This document shows positions 37,001 to 52,000 of a DNA stretch of 64,000 nucleotides, piece after piece. The stretch comes from Aptenodytes patagonicus (lineage: Eukaryota; Chordata; Aves; Sphenisciformes; Spheniscidae). The stretch is from NCBI RefSeq assembly GCF_965638725.1, contig NC_134950.1:8246101-8310100 (forward strand), given 5' to 3'. Made by a program: the position numbers and the translations under genes. The stretch's first letter is position 1; each line of letters opens with the position of its first letter. The notes under the pieces are model-generated. The model worked only from the letters and a program-made list of their open reading frames with translations, was not told the DNA's origin and searched no databases.

Positions 37001-40000
37001 ATGAGATTAAAAACTATTTCGCTATTCCCTCAGCATCTGCTTAGAGCTAGCAGCTTAAGTGCTTCTGTAGTTGTCTGTGGACTGGAGTAGATGACAGCTG
37101 AATGTAAAACGTTAGCAGGGAGCCCCCACCGTGAGGAAGAACGGGGTGCGTTAGCACGGGAATTGCGGAGACCCCCGGGGCTGCGGGCAGACCCTGGGAT
37201 GGGGCAGGACCTGTGCTCATGGTCACCCAGAGGTCCGCTGCAGCGGGCGGACAAGCCGCTAACAGATTCCTCCTGTTCTTTGCCAGGAGCAAGATGTGGA
37301 GACTGTGCATGGCTCGGTCCATGTCACCATGTGTGGGACTCCCAGAGGGAACCGCCCAGCTATCCTCACCTACCATGACATCGGGCTGAATCGTAAGCAG
37401 ACTTTTTATTTGATAGCACAGGTATGGCCTGGCTCCTTAACACTACTGCCGTAATCAAAGGTGTGGAAGCGGCGATGGTTTGGAAACCTTTCCCACGTCC
37501 TTGCTTGTTTATGTGCATTGTAACCTGTTAGGTGGTATCTAGTGCCTTTCTTACAGCAAGTTTAATTCTCAGATTTTTTTTTTATCCTTGCAAAGTAAAT
37601 AATTGGAATATTTCACTTAAAGGAGGCAAAGATCTTTGGTAGCTCATAATGACCATGTATAAATGCTGTAAAAACATCTGTAGGGGATGGCTGAGGGTAT
37701 ATTGCCAGCAGGGTTGAAAACAACATTGCTGGTGCTTTGTCTTAGGTTCCTGTCTGATAACCAGTCTTATGCTGCTGTGGGTTTATATGAATTACGTGTC
37801 AAATCAGGATGACAAAATGAGTGCTGGCATTGTGTCTTTAGCCAGTATTAAGAAAATAACTTTAAGTGCCTTTTACCTTATCTGTCATATCCAAGAATAT
37901 AATGACCTGGTGTTGGGTTGACGATTGGACTCAATGATCTTAGAGGTCTTTTCCAACCTTAATGATTCTATGACCTAATATCCAGATCTGCTCTAATTTG
38001 TTCTTTTCACCAGTACTGTTTGCTTCACACAATTTACTGTTTCTTAATCAGTTATCAATATTTACATTTAAAAACACCTGCAGATCTTTAAAGTCTGGCT
38101 GTTGCTGGGGGGGCAGATATTACTTATAAGAAAAAAAGTGTTTTCTTGCCTGTTTTTTGTGGAACTGCCTTACTTTATTTTGGATTTTCAGTGGATCAGG
38201 GCAGAGCTTAATCTGGATCCCATCTTTGAATAAGACTTTTTTCTTTCTAGAGTTACAAAGTCTATCTTTATGGTGAATAAACTTTCTCTCCCTTTCTTGC
38301 ATATTCTCCTAAAGCTGATTTGAGCTAAAAATGTTTTATATTTTGCAATGATTTTACTTGTAGTGTGAAGACATTCAGAAACACACACAGAACATTGAAC
38401 CGTTTTCTAGGCATCTCAAAGATGGTGCTACAGAATTCATGCTTTCCACTCCAGGAGGAAAATATGCTAACCCTCTCCCCACATTAATATTGCTTAAAAA
38501 TCAGAAATCAAATCACCTCAAAGTTGGGAGCCTACAGCACTGAGTATCCCAGAAGGACGCTTTTGTCTTGAGCTGCCTGCAGCAGCTGATCGTGTAATGT
38601 TTATCTTGTAATATTTGGGCAAAAGCACAAGTCACGATCTCAGCCTTGGATACTTTTTTCCTCCATCTGTTTTGACACAATCCAAAGAAAAATGACTGGA
38701 CAAGTAAATGGGTAATTTCATCTAAGCTAAAACCTGAGATGAATACATCTGACTGTATTTTATTAGTATTTTAACTTTGCATAAAGAATGATTTTTTTGA
38801 GATTTTGGTGCACCAAGCAAATACTTCTGGCAGGTACCAAAGTAACATGGATAAATCTTAGCTGGCCATAAGGAAGGAGCTGTTCAGTGTTTTTGCTTCA
38901 AGGAATTAAAGCAAGTTGGCACAGGTTGCTTTGTAGCAGGGCTTCACTGGTCTTTCCTCCTCAGAGATAAAGGACTGCCACTTTTCCCAGGCAATAACAT
39001 AGCTCACCTGATTGAACCAACTTTCCATTAATCTGCAGGACAGGTTAATAAATAATTTTATTGTAGTTGAAAACTTACTATTTTCCCTCAGCATAATTAT
39101 TCCATATTTTCTTTTCCTTTTCAAGATAAAACTTGCTTCAATCCTCTCTTCAACTTTGAGGATATGCAGGAAATTACCCAACACTTTGCAGTCTGCCATG
39201 TGGATGCACCCGGTCAGCAGGATGGAGCACCGTCTTTCCAAGCTGGGTGAGTTGTCAGGGAAACAGCCCGTGCTTTCAGAGTTATCCTCTTTCTGGAAAA
39301 AGAGTCTTGATCTGCAGTTTAATTAAAAAGCACTTGCAGCAAACACAGTAGTTGGCTTTTGAACTTAAATCCTGATGCTCTATTTCTAAGGTACTGGAGC
39401 TCTGGGAGCTCTGTTGCGTTGTGCCAGTTCACAGTAGACTTTGGGGCTGTAATTTTGTGTTTTATCTCTGATAACTAGGCTGCTTGTAAAGCAGTTCCTT
39501 GACAGATGTCTACATCTGTCAGTTTAAATATCGAGTTACGTTGTTTTGTAATGACATCCTGAATACAAATACAAAACTAATTTGTTACTATAAACAAGAT
39601 AGGCATTAGCCATTATATAATGTCCTTCCTAAATCCATGTTTTTTATGAAATGGCAGCATGGTAGATATTGATAAGTAGACTTGATAACCAACCCGGAAA
39701 ATCCAAGTTGTTGGACATTAACAAAGTGAGGTACCCCCCCAGAATATCACAGGTAGCTGTATACTTCTGACTGTGTATCACGAATGGTGCTGTAACTCTT
39801 GGAAACCTTGTGTGCCATGACCACAAATGAGACAGATTTGCCTTAAGATGCCCCTTGGGTGAGAATCAGCTTTGTTGAGGAAGGGAGCAGCCAACATGCC
39901 AAGGGGAGGGTACAAGGCAAGGAACAGTTGTTCAGTAAAAACTAGGTATTAAGGAGCTTACATGTACCCTTATTGCATGAGCCAGTCTATTTCCCTTCTT

Positions 40001-43000
40001 AATATTTAAGCTGGTCTGATGCTGAGGAGGTCATGATGGGCCAAGTTCTCAGCTAGTGTTAACTGCAATGGCCCAGTTGACTACCAGAGCAGCCTACAAA
40101 GCTATTTCAGTCACCCCCACTTTGTATTTGTTTGAATCATGAGCTTTTAAGTGTCTTAACCCTCATGTCCTGAACAAGCATTAACATTTCTGAGTTGTCA
40201 GCTGCATAGGGCAGCAATCATGATCTATGCTAGTAAAGACCACTGCTTAATAACATCATGATGACAGCACAAGAAGCTGAATTATCTCTCCCAGCCCTCC
40301 AGCTGGGAGGCCAGCATGCTCAAGTTAAAAGTCACAGCTGTTGTGGTGACACTAGCTTTTGTCATGACAAGGTTTAGTTTCCTAACAAGAAAATCTAAGA
40401 AAATAACTTAAAGTACTTTTGCACTGTTTGTTTTTTTGTTTGGTTTTATTTTGGAGACTAAACTAGAGAATCATTAGGTGTAGTCCTGATGGGAAGCAGA
40501 GATTTGGATACATCCTAGGCAGATGTTCTCCAGCTACTTTGGGTGGATTTTTTTCCATGTGCTGCTCGGTTGAGATTTTGCTCAGAATTGCCTTCCCTCA
40601 AAATTTTGTATCTGCTCTGCAGAAGACCAGGGGCATTAACTGACAGCTGTCTTTATTGAACTTCTCAGCAGCTTTGTAGCCCTTCCTATGCCTTTTTCTC
40701 CATCAATATTAATAGAAAGTTATTCTTATTTATCCTATGGTAATTTGTGTGTCCCTGAAAACATGCATGCAAATTATTTGCCAAAGATCTAGATCTCATT
40801 GCTGTAGTCTGTGATTCTGCAACACAGGGAAACTTTTTTGTGGTAGACTAGAAGAACAAATGTGGTGAATGTGGCTGGAAACTCACCTCTCAAGTTCAAA
40901 CTTTTTCATAAGCTTTAAGTGTTAACTTTTCTTGGAAGAGATTCATTATGGTCTGTTTTGCTCTCTGCCAGACCAGACATCTATCATCCTGTAACTCACA
41001 TAAAGTACCATCTAGATTATGCTCATATTTCTGCTAAATTACTTACTTGTGCTTGCTCCTGATTTAAATTCAGGTCATACTGTCAATGATCTCGTAATGA
41101 GCACATTTGGTATTAAATCTACAGTGACTGCTGTGTCTCTAAACATCCCAGCCTACTCTACTAAAAGTGGTGTAGTAACTCCACAAACATATTTGTTGTA
41201 GGTACGTGTATCCCTCCATGGATCAGCTGGCCGAAATGCTTCCCGGAATCCTGAAACAGTTTGGGTGAGTGCAGAATTACTTACTTATTTTCCTCATTCT
41301 TCTCTCTATGTGGCACATCGAAAGAGCAGGGCAGAGCAGATATTCGCCTGTGCTGCCGCTGAAGCTTTGGTCTGGCTACCTGGCATTTTGTTTGCTAGAA
41401 TTACAGCTGTGGTTGTTTTTAAATTCCTCTGTTATAGATGAATCACTTCTGCCTTTGTTTCTGAAAGAGCTTATTTTTTGGCCTTCTTTGAAATGTCTGT
41501 TTATTTTTAAACGGGAAGCAACTTTGAGTGAAATCCCATGTGCCTAATTTAGGGGCTTCCTCTAGTATTTTCTATGCATTGCCCTCACAGGGGCAGGGCA
41601 CAGACAATCTGTTCTTCCCACTGTAACAACCCACGTTTTCCTGTGTGGTTAGCAGAAAAAAAACGTGGTCCCATCTGAAGATGCTTACTGTTTTGTTTCT
41701 GTGGCTTGAGTGTCTCAGGGGGTCAGTCCAACCTCCTTAAGCCTTTTCTACTACCAAGTGCCGATGCCAGATTGCCGGTGTTGAAGGACCTGGTGGCAGT
41801 GTTCCTCTGTTGTCTATCTGCAACAGGTTTAGGTGTGTGTCCTCCCTTAAAGCTTAGCTTTAGCAGGAGCTGTAGCTGAGAAAGGCACCTTCTCTGCAGA
41901 GTTGGTGCTCCTGGTACACAATGAAGATTGCAGGTAGGCACCTCCAAGGGGTTTGCAAACCAAGCAGAGAAAGCCTGGCATTCAGGTTTAGGCAGCCTTG
42001 AAGAGCAGACAGGCTGGACTGCTGGCGGGGGATTTAGTCTCAGACCAGCACCCAATTTAGACATTGTTCAGCTGTTGTAACCAGCTCTTGCAATACCTTG
42101 GACCAGTTTACCTCACTACCTTCTTAAGAGATGTGTTTTTTGAAATGCCTGATATAAGGCACAGTGTTGCCAATTCTGCTCTTGCACTGAAAAAAATGCT
42201 AACGTAATGTCAGTGCCTTGAAAATCAATTAAGCTGGAGTGTACTTACAAAGCCTCGATTTAATATTGCTAATGAGAATGAAATCTATCCTCAGGTATTT
42301 TCCTAAAAGCATTGTATAACCTGTTTTTCTGAGTGGTTTTGTCTAGTCTTCCCTTCCACGTATTTTCTAAGACCTTGAAGGTGATGCTTTAAAACCCGTT
42401 TCAGTTAACGCAAATATTTGGTTTGTCTCTGCCCTGTTTGGTTATGAAGTTTAAACTTAATCACCCCCATGGCTGGATAGCATGAGAGGCTTGCCTGCCA
42501 GCCCCCTGTTAGAGAGGGATCAGCGTCCCAGTTGGATAGCTGTATTGTGGAGGGCAGGGGGAGCCTGGGGAGGGGGGAGCTTTGTATTTCAGGTTTCAGG
42601 ACTGTGTCTTATAAGTTTTTCTGGCAGAGAGTAACCATTTCCTTCCAGGAGCAGAACAATGCTATGGTTGCTCAATATATTTACTTAAAGATAAGTGAGA
42701 ATTGCTGCTGCCCTGCAAATGCATGAGGACCAGCGTCCCGCAAATCTGCCGATAACAATCCAGCTGCTACGTCGAGCTCCTTACTGGGGCCGGTGGCGTT
42801 GCTGAGGGTCCACGGTTTACCCGAGCTGCAACCCACCCTTCTGTAGATACACGCTGGCGTGAATGAAAGAGGAAGGCTGCTGATGCAGGTTTGTTTATTT
42901 TCAGTGCTGTCTGACTCATTTGTCTCTTCCGTTTAATTGCTGTGCAGGCTGAAGACCGTTATAGGAATGGGAACTGGAGCCGGTGCCTACATCTTAACCA

Positions 43001-46000
43001 GATTTGCTGTAAGTTTCGTGGAGCTTCCCTAAAGCCTTTAACCCGATTTCCCTGACGTGTTGTCATCCCCGTAGCATGTACAGAGAATTCCTGCTCTGCC
43101 GTGCCCATTTAAGTAAGCAGTTAGGCTTTTAAGTGAAATACCACAATCTGCGGGATAGCTAATCCAGAAGACCTAGATTTTCCATTTTAAGGCCTGGGCT
43201 CTACCCAGTTAGTTTGCAGAAGGTTTTTTTAATGGGAGTTCTCTATTTAAACTGAGGGTGGAGAAGAAGTTAAATCTTAATGTTCTCCAGCTGCTCAGTT
43301 GAATTGCTTTAATGAAAATTTTTTTTCCATACATACGCTTGTTTTGTGCAAGATAAAACTAGACCTACCGCCTTCCTCCCCAGGAGATTATTTGCTAATT
43401 TAAATTTTATGCTGACTGTCAAGTTGCAAAGGATATGCAATGAATCTTAAATCTTTTCTTTTGCAGTTAAACCACACAGAGATGGTGGAGGGATTAGTTC
43501 TCATTAATGTAAACCCTTGTGCTGAAGGTTGGATGGACTGGGCAGCAACTAAGGTAAACATTTTTAAGTTAGAAAAATAAATCATACTGTGAGCCTGTCA
43601 AGCATGAGGAGCTGGGCAAGCTTGTGTGTCAAGGCATGGCTGCAGACACAAAATATCCCAGGCTAATTCCTTTGGGGTTTATTTTTCCATTTGCAAACAT
43701 ACCTCCTGTAGGTCTAGTGATAAAAGTAAGTACTTCTAGGAAACAGATACCCATGGTATAATGGAGCTACTGGGTATGGACAATTCTTAAGAGCTAGTGA
43801 CTGCTGGGGAAAACCTAGTTTAACCTGGACACAGGGTAGTTTTGGAAACAGCTTTCTTTCAAGTAAACTTAAAGTGTAGTGTAACATTCAGTTCTTGTCC
43901 ATGGCTTTGTTTACCAGCACAGTCCAAAATGTGAACTAGAGCACAGAAAAATGTTCAGAACAACATCTTTCAGGTTTCAATCATCTAGCTGAGTCTTAAA
44001 TGCCAAAAAGACTCAGAAAAGGGCATTAGCTACGGTAACTGTGGACAGATTGTTCATACAACCAGACTTTTAAGTGAAAATGTTCACATACAAAGAAGCT
44101 CCTGTTAACCGTATTCTTTTGTAGTTGTAAGAAAGGTTGCAATGTGGGAAAACAGGCGCTGAGAACTGGTATCAAAAATCTTCCTGGAACCAGTATATAT
44201 AACGTGTCGTATATATTACATGTCACTCAGATTTAATCTGTTAAAGCATTTTTCAGGGTAAACTGATGGAAGGCACTTTGTATCATTCAGGGTCATGTCT
44301 AAGTGAATGGCAGTTGTTATAAACACTCTGAGAAGTACAAAAATTAGTGCGTCATCTTTTAACCACACATAGAGTCAACCCACTGTAAGTGTCTAGGGTG
44401 ATATTAAATGTAATGACAACCTTATAATACTGGGAGAAACTTTCCTGAGCTGGGATGTAACATTCTTTTGAGGCTTAGTTACTCATTTTTTAAAAATAAT
44501 TTTGCATACCAGTTTATTTTGGTAAGTTTGATCTGGAAGTATATTTAGTAACTCCTCTACATTGAGATGTACCAGTTGACCTATTTTGATTATCTCACCC
44601 AATGTCTCACTGTAATTAAATTCTTCCATATCTGTGCCTCTGCCTTCCACCTCTCTTAAGTATTGCTGACCTTGAGTGCAGCAGGTGCCCTGTATCCTTC
44701 TGTCCTTCCAAAGCAAGAGCACATACTCTGGGACGTGAGCTTTAGGTACCAGCTCCAACGTATTGTCAGTGTGGGTTGTTAGTGAGGAGGTTGGGCAGTG
44801 AGGTTAAATGACACCCAACTGGCTGGTTTGCTTGGTGTTCTTGCAGGGAGTGATTCCATATATACCTATGCCACTAGTAGTGTGTTCCCTGTATAACTGC
44901 ATTAGTAAAGATATCTTATGAGAATGACTCAAATGTAAACAACCCCTAATGGTGTTTTAGTTGGATTGAGGGGGAAAAAATATCAATCCAAGATATTGTA
45001 CAGATAAGGACAGCAGAGAAACATCAATTGGTCTACTTATGGGTAATTGAAAGGTTTCAATTGTTCAAGGATTGTTTTAATATCAGATACTTAGATAATC
45101 TTGCTGTTCAGATTTCAGGTTGGACAAATGCTTTACCAGACTTGGTCATTTCACATCTTTTTGGAAAGGTAAGGATGTTGGAAAGATTCCTCTGATGTAT
45201 TCAGTCATCTGTATTTACCTCCTGGGGCTGGGAGGAGGGGAGAAGCCTTCATTTAAACAACAAAGTACAAAGTTAAACTGTGAGATAGGATTCATACTTG
45301 TTCCCAGTATTTTGGAGGTGTATGCTGCCATGGGGCGTGCTGTGTCCTGATGACTCAAGTGTGTCTGAGTCATGACTACTCTAGTAGGAGCAGCTCCCTG
45401 TGTAGACAGCCAACATTTAAACATGAGTATGTGTCGTATGTGCTCATGTTCTGAGCAGAATTACCCCACAGGTTTTTTTTATACCATAATATACTTGTAA
45501 CTCTGGGAAAGCTGGTTATTAGTACTAACGGTGCTCTTCAGTGCAAGCCTACTTTAATGGAAAGTGCTATACTGTTTTCTGAGGCTACTTTGCTGTGTTT
45601 GAAACTGTTAGTAACTGCAATGGAAAACTCCATTCCAGCAGGACAAGGAATGGAACTAATCTATAAAGACTTTAGAACCAAACTGTTTGAAAACGTTAGT
45701 GATTGAAGTCCTTGAAGCTTAGTTATTTACCATTGTGAAATTAAGTTCCACATTACATATGTTTGTAAGCTTTCAACATCTGCTTTACCCTGGAAACATT
45801 TATTGAGCTTCTTATCCTGAATCTTTTTTTGTTTTAAAACCTCACACTTGTCTGACTGTAACCGTCTGCACTGCAACTACATGTTTTGCAATTGTAAGAT
45901 CTTGACATTACAACATACTGAAGTTTTTAAAGTGAAAAATGTTGTACTGCAATCGGAGGCTAATGTTAATTCTGGGTGACACCACTGGGTGCTAGAAGTT

Positions 46001-49000
46001 GTCCCTTCCCTAAAGGTGCACTCCTGTTGTGTAGATATGAGTCTGATACATGACTGCTGTGCCATGTCTTCAGATCCTTTCAGAAAATAGCCCCTATTCT
46101 GAACGATTCTGTCTCCACTGTAGGAAGAGATTCACAGCAACCACGACCTGATCCATACTTACCGTCAGCATATTATTAATGATATGAATCAAACCAACCT
46201 TCATCTCTTTGTCAACTCTTACAACAGGTAAATACATTTACCTGATTTCTAACTGGAAACTGTTTTAAGAGGCTGTCCAGCTCTTAGAGCCAGTATTACT
46301 TGTGTGGTGGAGTTACTTGTATTCCCCCAGTATGAAGTTCTGCCTGACAGTGCCTTTAGGGATCTCAGGTGGTTTGCTTATGGGAGAAGGACCTTGTGCA
46401 TTTGTGAGGAGATAGATGGTACACTGGGACTGAACTGAGACATTGAGACTTCAGGCTAAAGTGGTTTTCCATCAGTTGTGGAGGCTACAACATGTATCAG
46501 ATTAAATTAACATACGTGAGTGTCTGTGCTTTCTCTAAACTAGAAGAGTATGGAAGTATCTGTAAAATTTCAGTGTATCAAGAGCCTTTGTCCTCTCCAT
46601 TTTTTTTTTTAGTCGGCGAGACCTAGAGATTGAGCGCCCTGTTCCTGGTATAAATGTTGTCACCCTTCAGTAAGTATTTTTATTTCCTACCAGTTCACCT
46701 GTGCATGATGTGAGCTAAGAGGTGTGATCAATGGGTGCATTGCATATGCATTGCAGAGCTGTAGCTGAACGTGCTTATGTGCTAGCAAAGGATCTTGTAA
46801 CTTTGTCTAGGAGATAAAACGTTACTGCAAGTCAGGGACCGCCATTAGGAAAACTTCCCCTCTTCAAACTTCAGAGTCATATTAGCTGAAATGGAAAGTT
46901 AAGTAGTTCCTGTCACTGTGTGTCTGCAAACTTAGGCTTACAGAGTCAGTACTTGGAAAGTAGATATACTTAGCTTCACCTGGAAATATGTCCTAGTTAA
47001 TGGAAACTATAGCTCTGAATGCACTTAAGCTGTGCCTATGCATCCAAGAAAACATAAACAAAACCAAGTAAAAAAAAAAAAAACACCAACAAACGTTCAG
47101 GAAGATGGAGCAGGTATGAGAATGACTATCTGCCAGATCTTCTGCTAATAGCTTTTCAGTTATAATGCAGCTTGTGCAACGGAACAGTTGTCAAGTCCTC
47201 TGCTCAGCTGCTGATGTTTACACACAGGAGACTTTGAGACTCTGCTTCTCTGCCAATCTGGTTGAAATTGGATGGACAGATCCAAAAGTTGGAGCTCAGG
47301 GGGGTAGGGGGTGGGGGTGGGGCTTCGATGCTGATGCCCACATTCAATTTCTTTTAAAAGAAGGAATAAGAGCACTGGGAAGGGCTGATTTCTACAAGGT
47401 GGGGAAAAGGACAGGTTCTCAGGCAAGATATCAGAGCGTGTCAGTAGATCTGCAGCTAATACAGTGGATTTGGTGTGTATTTAAGGTGTCTGGAATACAA
47501 AAGAAATCATTTTCACACACTTAACTGTCTCATCCTTCCAGTGACACAGAATGCAGCTTAGGGCAAGTCCAGGCCGGATCACAGAGATAATACCTCTTTT
47601 GTGTGCTTCCTTGCAGATGCCCTGTCCTCCTGGTGGTTGGCGACAGTTCCCCGGCGGTGGATGCTGTGGTGTGTATATCGAGCCGTCTTTGCCACCATGC
47701 TAACGGGCAGGCGAGCCAAGAAGCTGCGCGAGGCCGGCAGAGCTCACGCCCGCACAGCAACCTCGCTTGCTATTGATCCAGCCCAGCTGGCTCTCCTCTT
47801 TCAGACCGCGGGAGAGCTGCCATTAATTCCTCGCTGTTTGTCCCCTCTGTCTGTGCACCATTATTTAATAGCTACTGCGTTAGGAACAATCGCCACAGCA
47901 GTTCCAGTGAACCGCAAATATTTTCCTTTAGAGAGGAATCTGCCGCTGGTATTTTAACTTGTTCTGTGGTGTTGGAGCTCTGCCTTGGGTCACTATGGAA
48001 GCAAAGAGCTTCTTTTTGACCACTATAACTCGCCCCAGATGACTGGATGACTTTAAGTGTTGTGCCTTAACGGGCATGCCCAGTCTGCTGGCCTGTGGCC
48101 ATATGGCTGCTCGCTACTTGGGACGCTACCAGATGACCCCCCCATCACAAGATAAACAACAGTTGTTGCCACTGGAGTCCCAGAAACAGATAAAAAAAAT
48201 CTCAAATTCCCAACTAATGGGTTGGTTTGTACATGGAAAAGAATACAGTCAGAAATGTGAACTGACCTACTTGGGTTTCAAGATGTATATATGTATAAAT
48301 AGAGTCTTTGCACAGAAGCCTAAGATACCCAATTTAGTCTGTATTAAGCCAGAAAACAAGATATTTAATCTGTTTTCATCCAGCAGTTCATAATTAAAAT
48401 CTTGTGTATAATGCCTTATGCTGCTGTTCTTTAATATAGGTTGAATGCAACTCAAAGCTGGACCCAACAAGGACCACACTTCTGAAGGTAATAACAAGAG
48501 CTGTTTTTTTTAAAATAAGCATTTCCCTCATTTACGATCAGCTGGATTAACTAAAAAAGCAGAACCACTCCCATATGCTGCAGTACAGGTAACACGGTGA
48601 GAATCCAGTTCGGATGTGGAAGGGCAGTTCCTTCAGGGTAAGAGTATTTTAGTGGGGTAAACCAGACTAGGGGCTTCTTGTCAAAGTTAACAACAGGGAA
48701 TTCCTCAGCTCCTCCATTTTAAAACACTAGGGGTGAGACTTGAAATGCTCAGTATTTCACATACCCATAATGAATTTGACTAGAGCTGGCAAAGTTGATC
48801 TTGAGGTATTTGGAAAGGTTTAAAAAAGGCATCAGCAGAGTGGAAGTGCAAACCAACTCGTTCCGTTCTTGTGCTTGCCTGTCCCTCAACAGTAGCGTCA
48901 GATGAATAGACAGCTGATCTATCAGCCACAGTTTTGTCATCCTGCCTTTTATGTGGACACAGTCCAGGACATCTTACTGTCAGAAATGACTCTGTTTTCC

Positions 49001-52000
49001 AAAAACTTGGTAAAATGCACTTCCAAACAGCAAAGCATCGTGCAAAGGCTTTGGCTGATACTTGGCATTCAGAGTATGGATGCAATCTTCAGCTCGTTAC
49101 TGATGAAGTAAAATGCAATGAGTGTAATAGCATGCAAACGGTGAAACAAATTTGGTCATGCTGCTGCTGGGAACTTTTACTGTATCTCTCTTTATTGAAT
49201 TGGTCAGTGAAAATTATAATAAACAATGACTTTTTTCAATGCTTTTTCTGCCTAACATTGAGGAGTTACACTGCTGACCTACCACGTGGACATGGCAGAC
49301 TCGCCCCAAGAAAAAATCTGAAACTATCTCAGATCCTCTATCAGTGGCCAGCCTTTGCTCAGTCCAGGGATACGGCTGATGCCAGATCCTGCTACAGGCC
49401 TGTTTTGCTGCTAACTAATCCTAGATAGGATTTAGGGTTTCCTGTAATTCACAACTCAACTGTTTTCAGCTTGTGGTGTTCCTTGGAACAGGACTGTTTT
49501 TGTTGGGTTTGCTTTGAGGGGTGGAGTGGCAGGAAAAATGAAGTGCTCCAAAAATACTGCATGCACTCAGGATAGCTTTTCTAATTCAGCTTTCCCTGCT
49601 TCCCTTGGCAAGTCAGGCTGATGCTTGCCATCTGCAATCTCAGCAAATCATTTTTCCCTCTCACCGCTGAGGTTTAGGTGTTTGTTCTCTCTCCCGTTTG
49701 TCATTCAGGTCAATACTGAGTCACCTTATTGTAATTCAGAGCTGAACTTGTAACCAGGACTAATAGGCTAGTTTCTAAGAAACTGGTAATCACTGCCTAG
49801 CAAAAACCATTTATTTGTAGCTCCAGCTGATGCTTTGTCTGAGGGTCAAGACACTTTGGGGTTTTCTGGGGTGCAGTTGTAGCTTTTATAAACATTTACC
49901 TGCTTGCTTTGATGCCTTCATCTATATGTATGTTACTCACACAACAAAAATAAATCTTTTTCTGCCAGATAGCTAAAAAGGTCATTTTAATATATCCTGA
50001 GCATAAATGAGTTCCTCTGGCATTACACTAACTGGCTGTTCTCATCCCCGTTTCAGATGGCTGACTGCGGTGGGCTCCCTCAAGTTTCCCAGGTAGGATT
50101 TGGCTGATGGAAATCCTACTAATCCTGTTCTGCAGCGTGTCAGACTGCAACAAATGGGTGTTTTCCTGTAGGGTACTTGCTGTTCCCAAATGTCAGCCAA
50201 AAGGATGGTTATGATTTCACGAATAATGATGTCAGACGGTCATCTGAGCTTTCTTTTTTTCTTTAAAGACCAATGAAGTGCAACATTAAGATTGGGAGGG
50301 GATATTATTTCCACTAATTAAGTCTTAACCAAGTAAAGGTCTGAGGTGGGAATGTGGAAGTATTATTTTATGCCTATCTACTAAGCTAACATGGATTAAG
50401 GCTTGAGCACTAGTGCTTTAAAAACATGCTCGTATTTGGACTATTTATAGTATAGATCAGGAAAGTGGGAGGCAGGAAATAACAATGCTGTGTTCTTGCA
50501 TACACTGACCCGGCTTGACTGAGAATGAACTGGAGTTTCTGAAATACATTTAGGCATAAATTCCAAGGCTGCTAGTAAAACCAGGCTGGGAAAGTTAAAA
50601 TGTACCTGTGCTCTAGTGTTGCTTCACTAAAACAGCTGACCTGTAAATCAGCTTTAGGATGTGATGTTTTCTAAACAGATTTCTAAGCAATATAACGTGG
50701 TGGTCTTGAACTTAAGGAGAAAACTGAATTTGTAATTACCTGCAGCTGAGAAGTCCCTGTACAGGCAGTGTGTACTTTTACAGTGGGAGGGGGGGAAAAG
50801 GCTTTTTAAAGCCACAAAGGAGTATGTGCGTTGCTCCTCTCTGATAGAGTCCATTCCCTGAACTGATTCAGATAAAATTACAACAAAAATATAGGCAATA
50901 TTTACAAGGTCAATAATTGAGGTTGAGGCTTATTTGGCCACTGTGTCAGCAGCAGAGAAAAATAGTGAGTGCCTCATGGCAAGAATGTCGGTCATACGCA
51001 GTTGTGCTTGTGTATTCCTGCTGAGCTTTTTTGCCCTATAAACATAACTGTCAGCTCTGACTAGCTGAATTTGTTCTCTGCTGATTCGGAATTGCTGAAT
51101 TACCGATGCTGTATGAACTGCCTTGTGTATTTTGTGAGGCCAGTTGTTCTACTTTGGCTCATCTGCCTCAGTAGCTGCGCGAGCAAAGTTTGGGCCAGGC
51201 TTAGACCACTTGTAGTCACTTCTCCAGAAATCTTATTCTCAAACGCACGTGTCCATTTGGTAAAATAACGGGGCAGGGGAACAGACCAGGGAGGGGAATG
51301 GTGGAGTTTTCTCATGTAAGTGAAAATTTCAGACATTCAGTAGAACCCAGAGAATAGTTAAGATGTCCCTATTCAGATAGGGCATCTATGGTATCTCTAA
51401 CATTGTCATGTAACTAACTTGCTGAGCACTGCATACAATAATACTCTTTCTTTTGCAGCCTGCCAAGCTTGCAGAAGCTTTCAAATACTTTGTTCAGGGA
51501 ATGGGATACAGTAAGTATCGGTTTTATGGAATGGTTCACCTGGCTACCAAAGTTCGTTGGGCATCTAAGCATTCAGAGTCTTATGATCCCAGATGTGTGA
51601 TCTTTTCCCTGTTGGATATGCATTTGCAAGGGGAAAAAAAACACCTGCGGTGTCTGGGCGAAGGGTTTTCAGACCAAATTATGTTACTGAATAGTAGAGG
51701 GCTTTGTAGACAGCTTATACCTACAAACCTTGATATTTTTAAGGTGGATATTTGTAATAGTGTCCCCTCGTTGCATCACAGGAGATGATTCATATGCTGC
51801 ACACAACATTTAAAACCTTGTTAGTTCAGAGACTGCTTTAACTTGTAGCTGTTCATCCTTCATGTATGTGCTTCTGACAACTGCTATTGTATAGATGCAT
51901 TGCTAGCCTGGGCTGCCAGCAAAGGTTAAACATCTGAAAGTAACGGCGGATCTGATGAGTCTCCTTAGTTTTCCTCTGGCTTGTTGCAGCCACAGCAACA

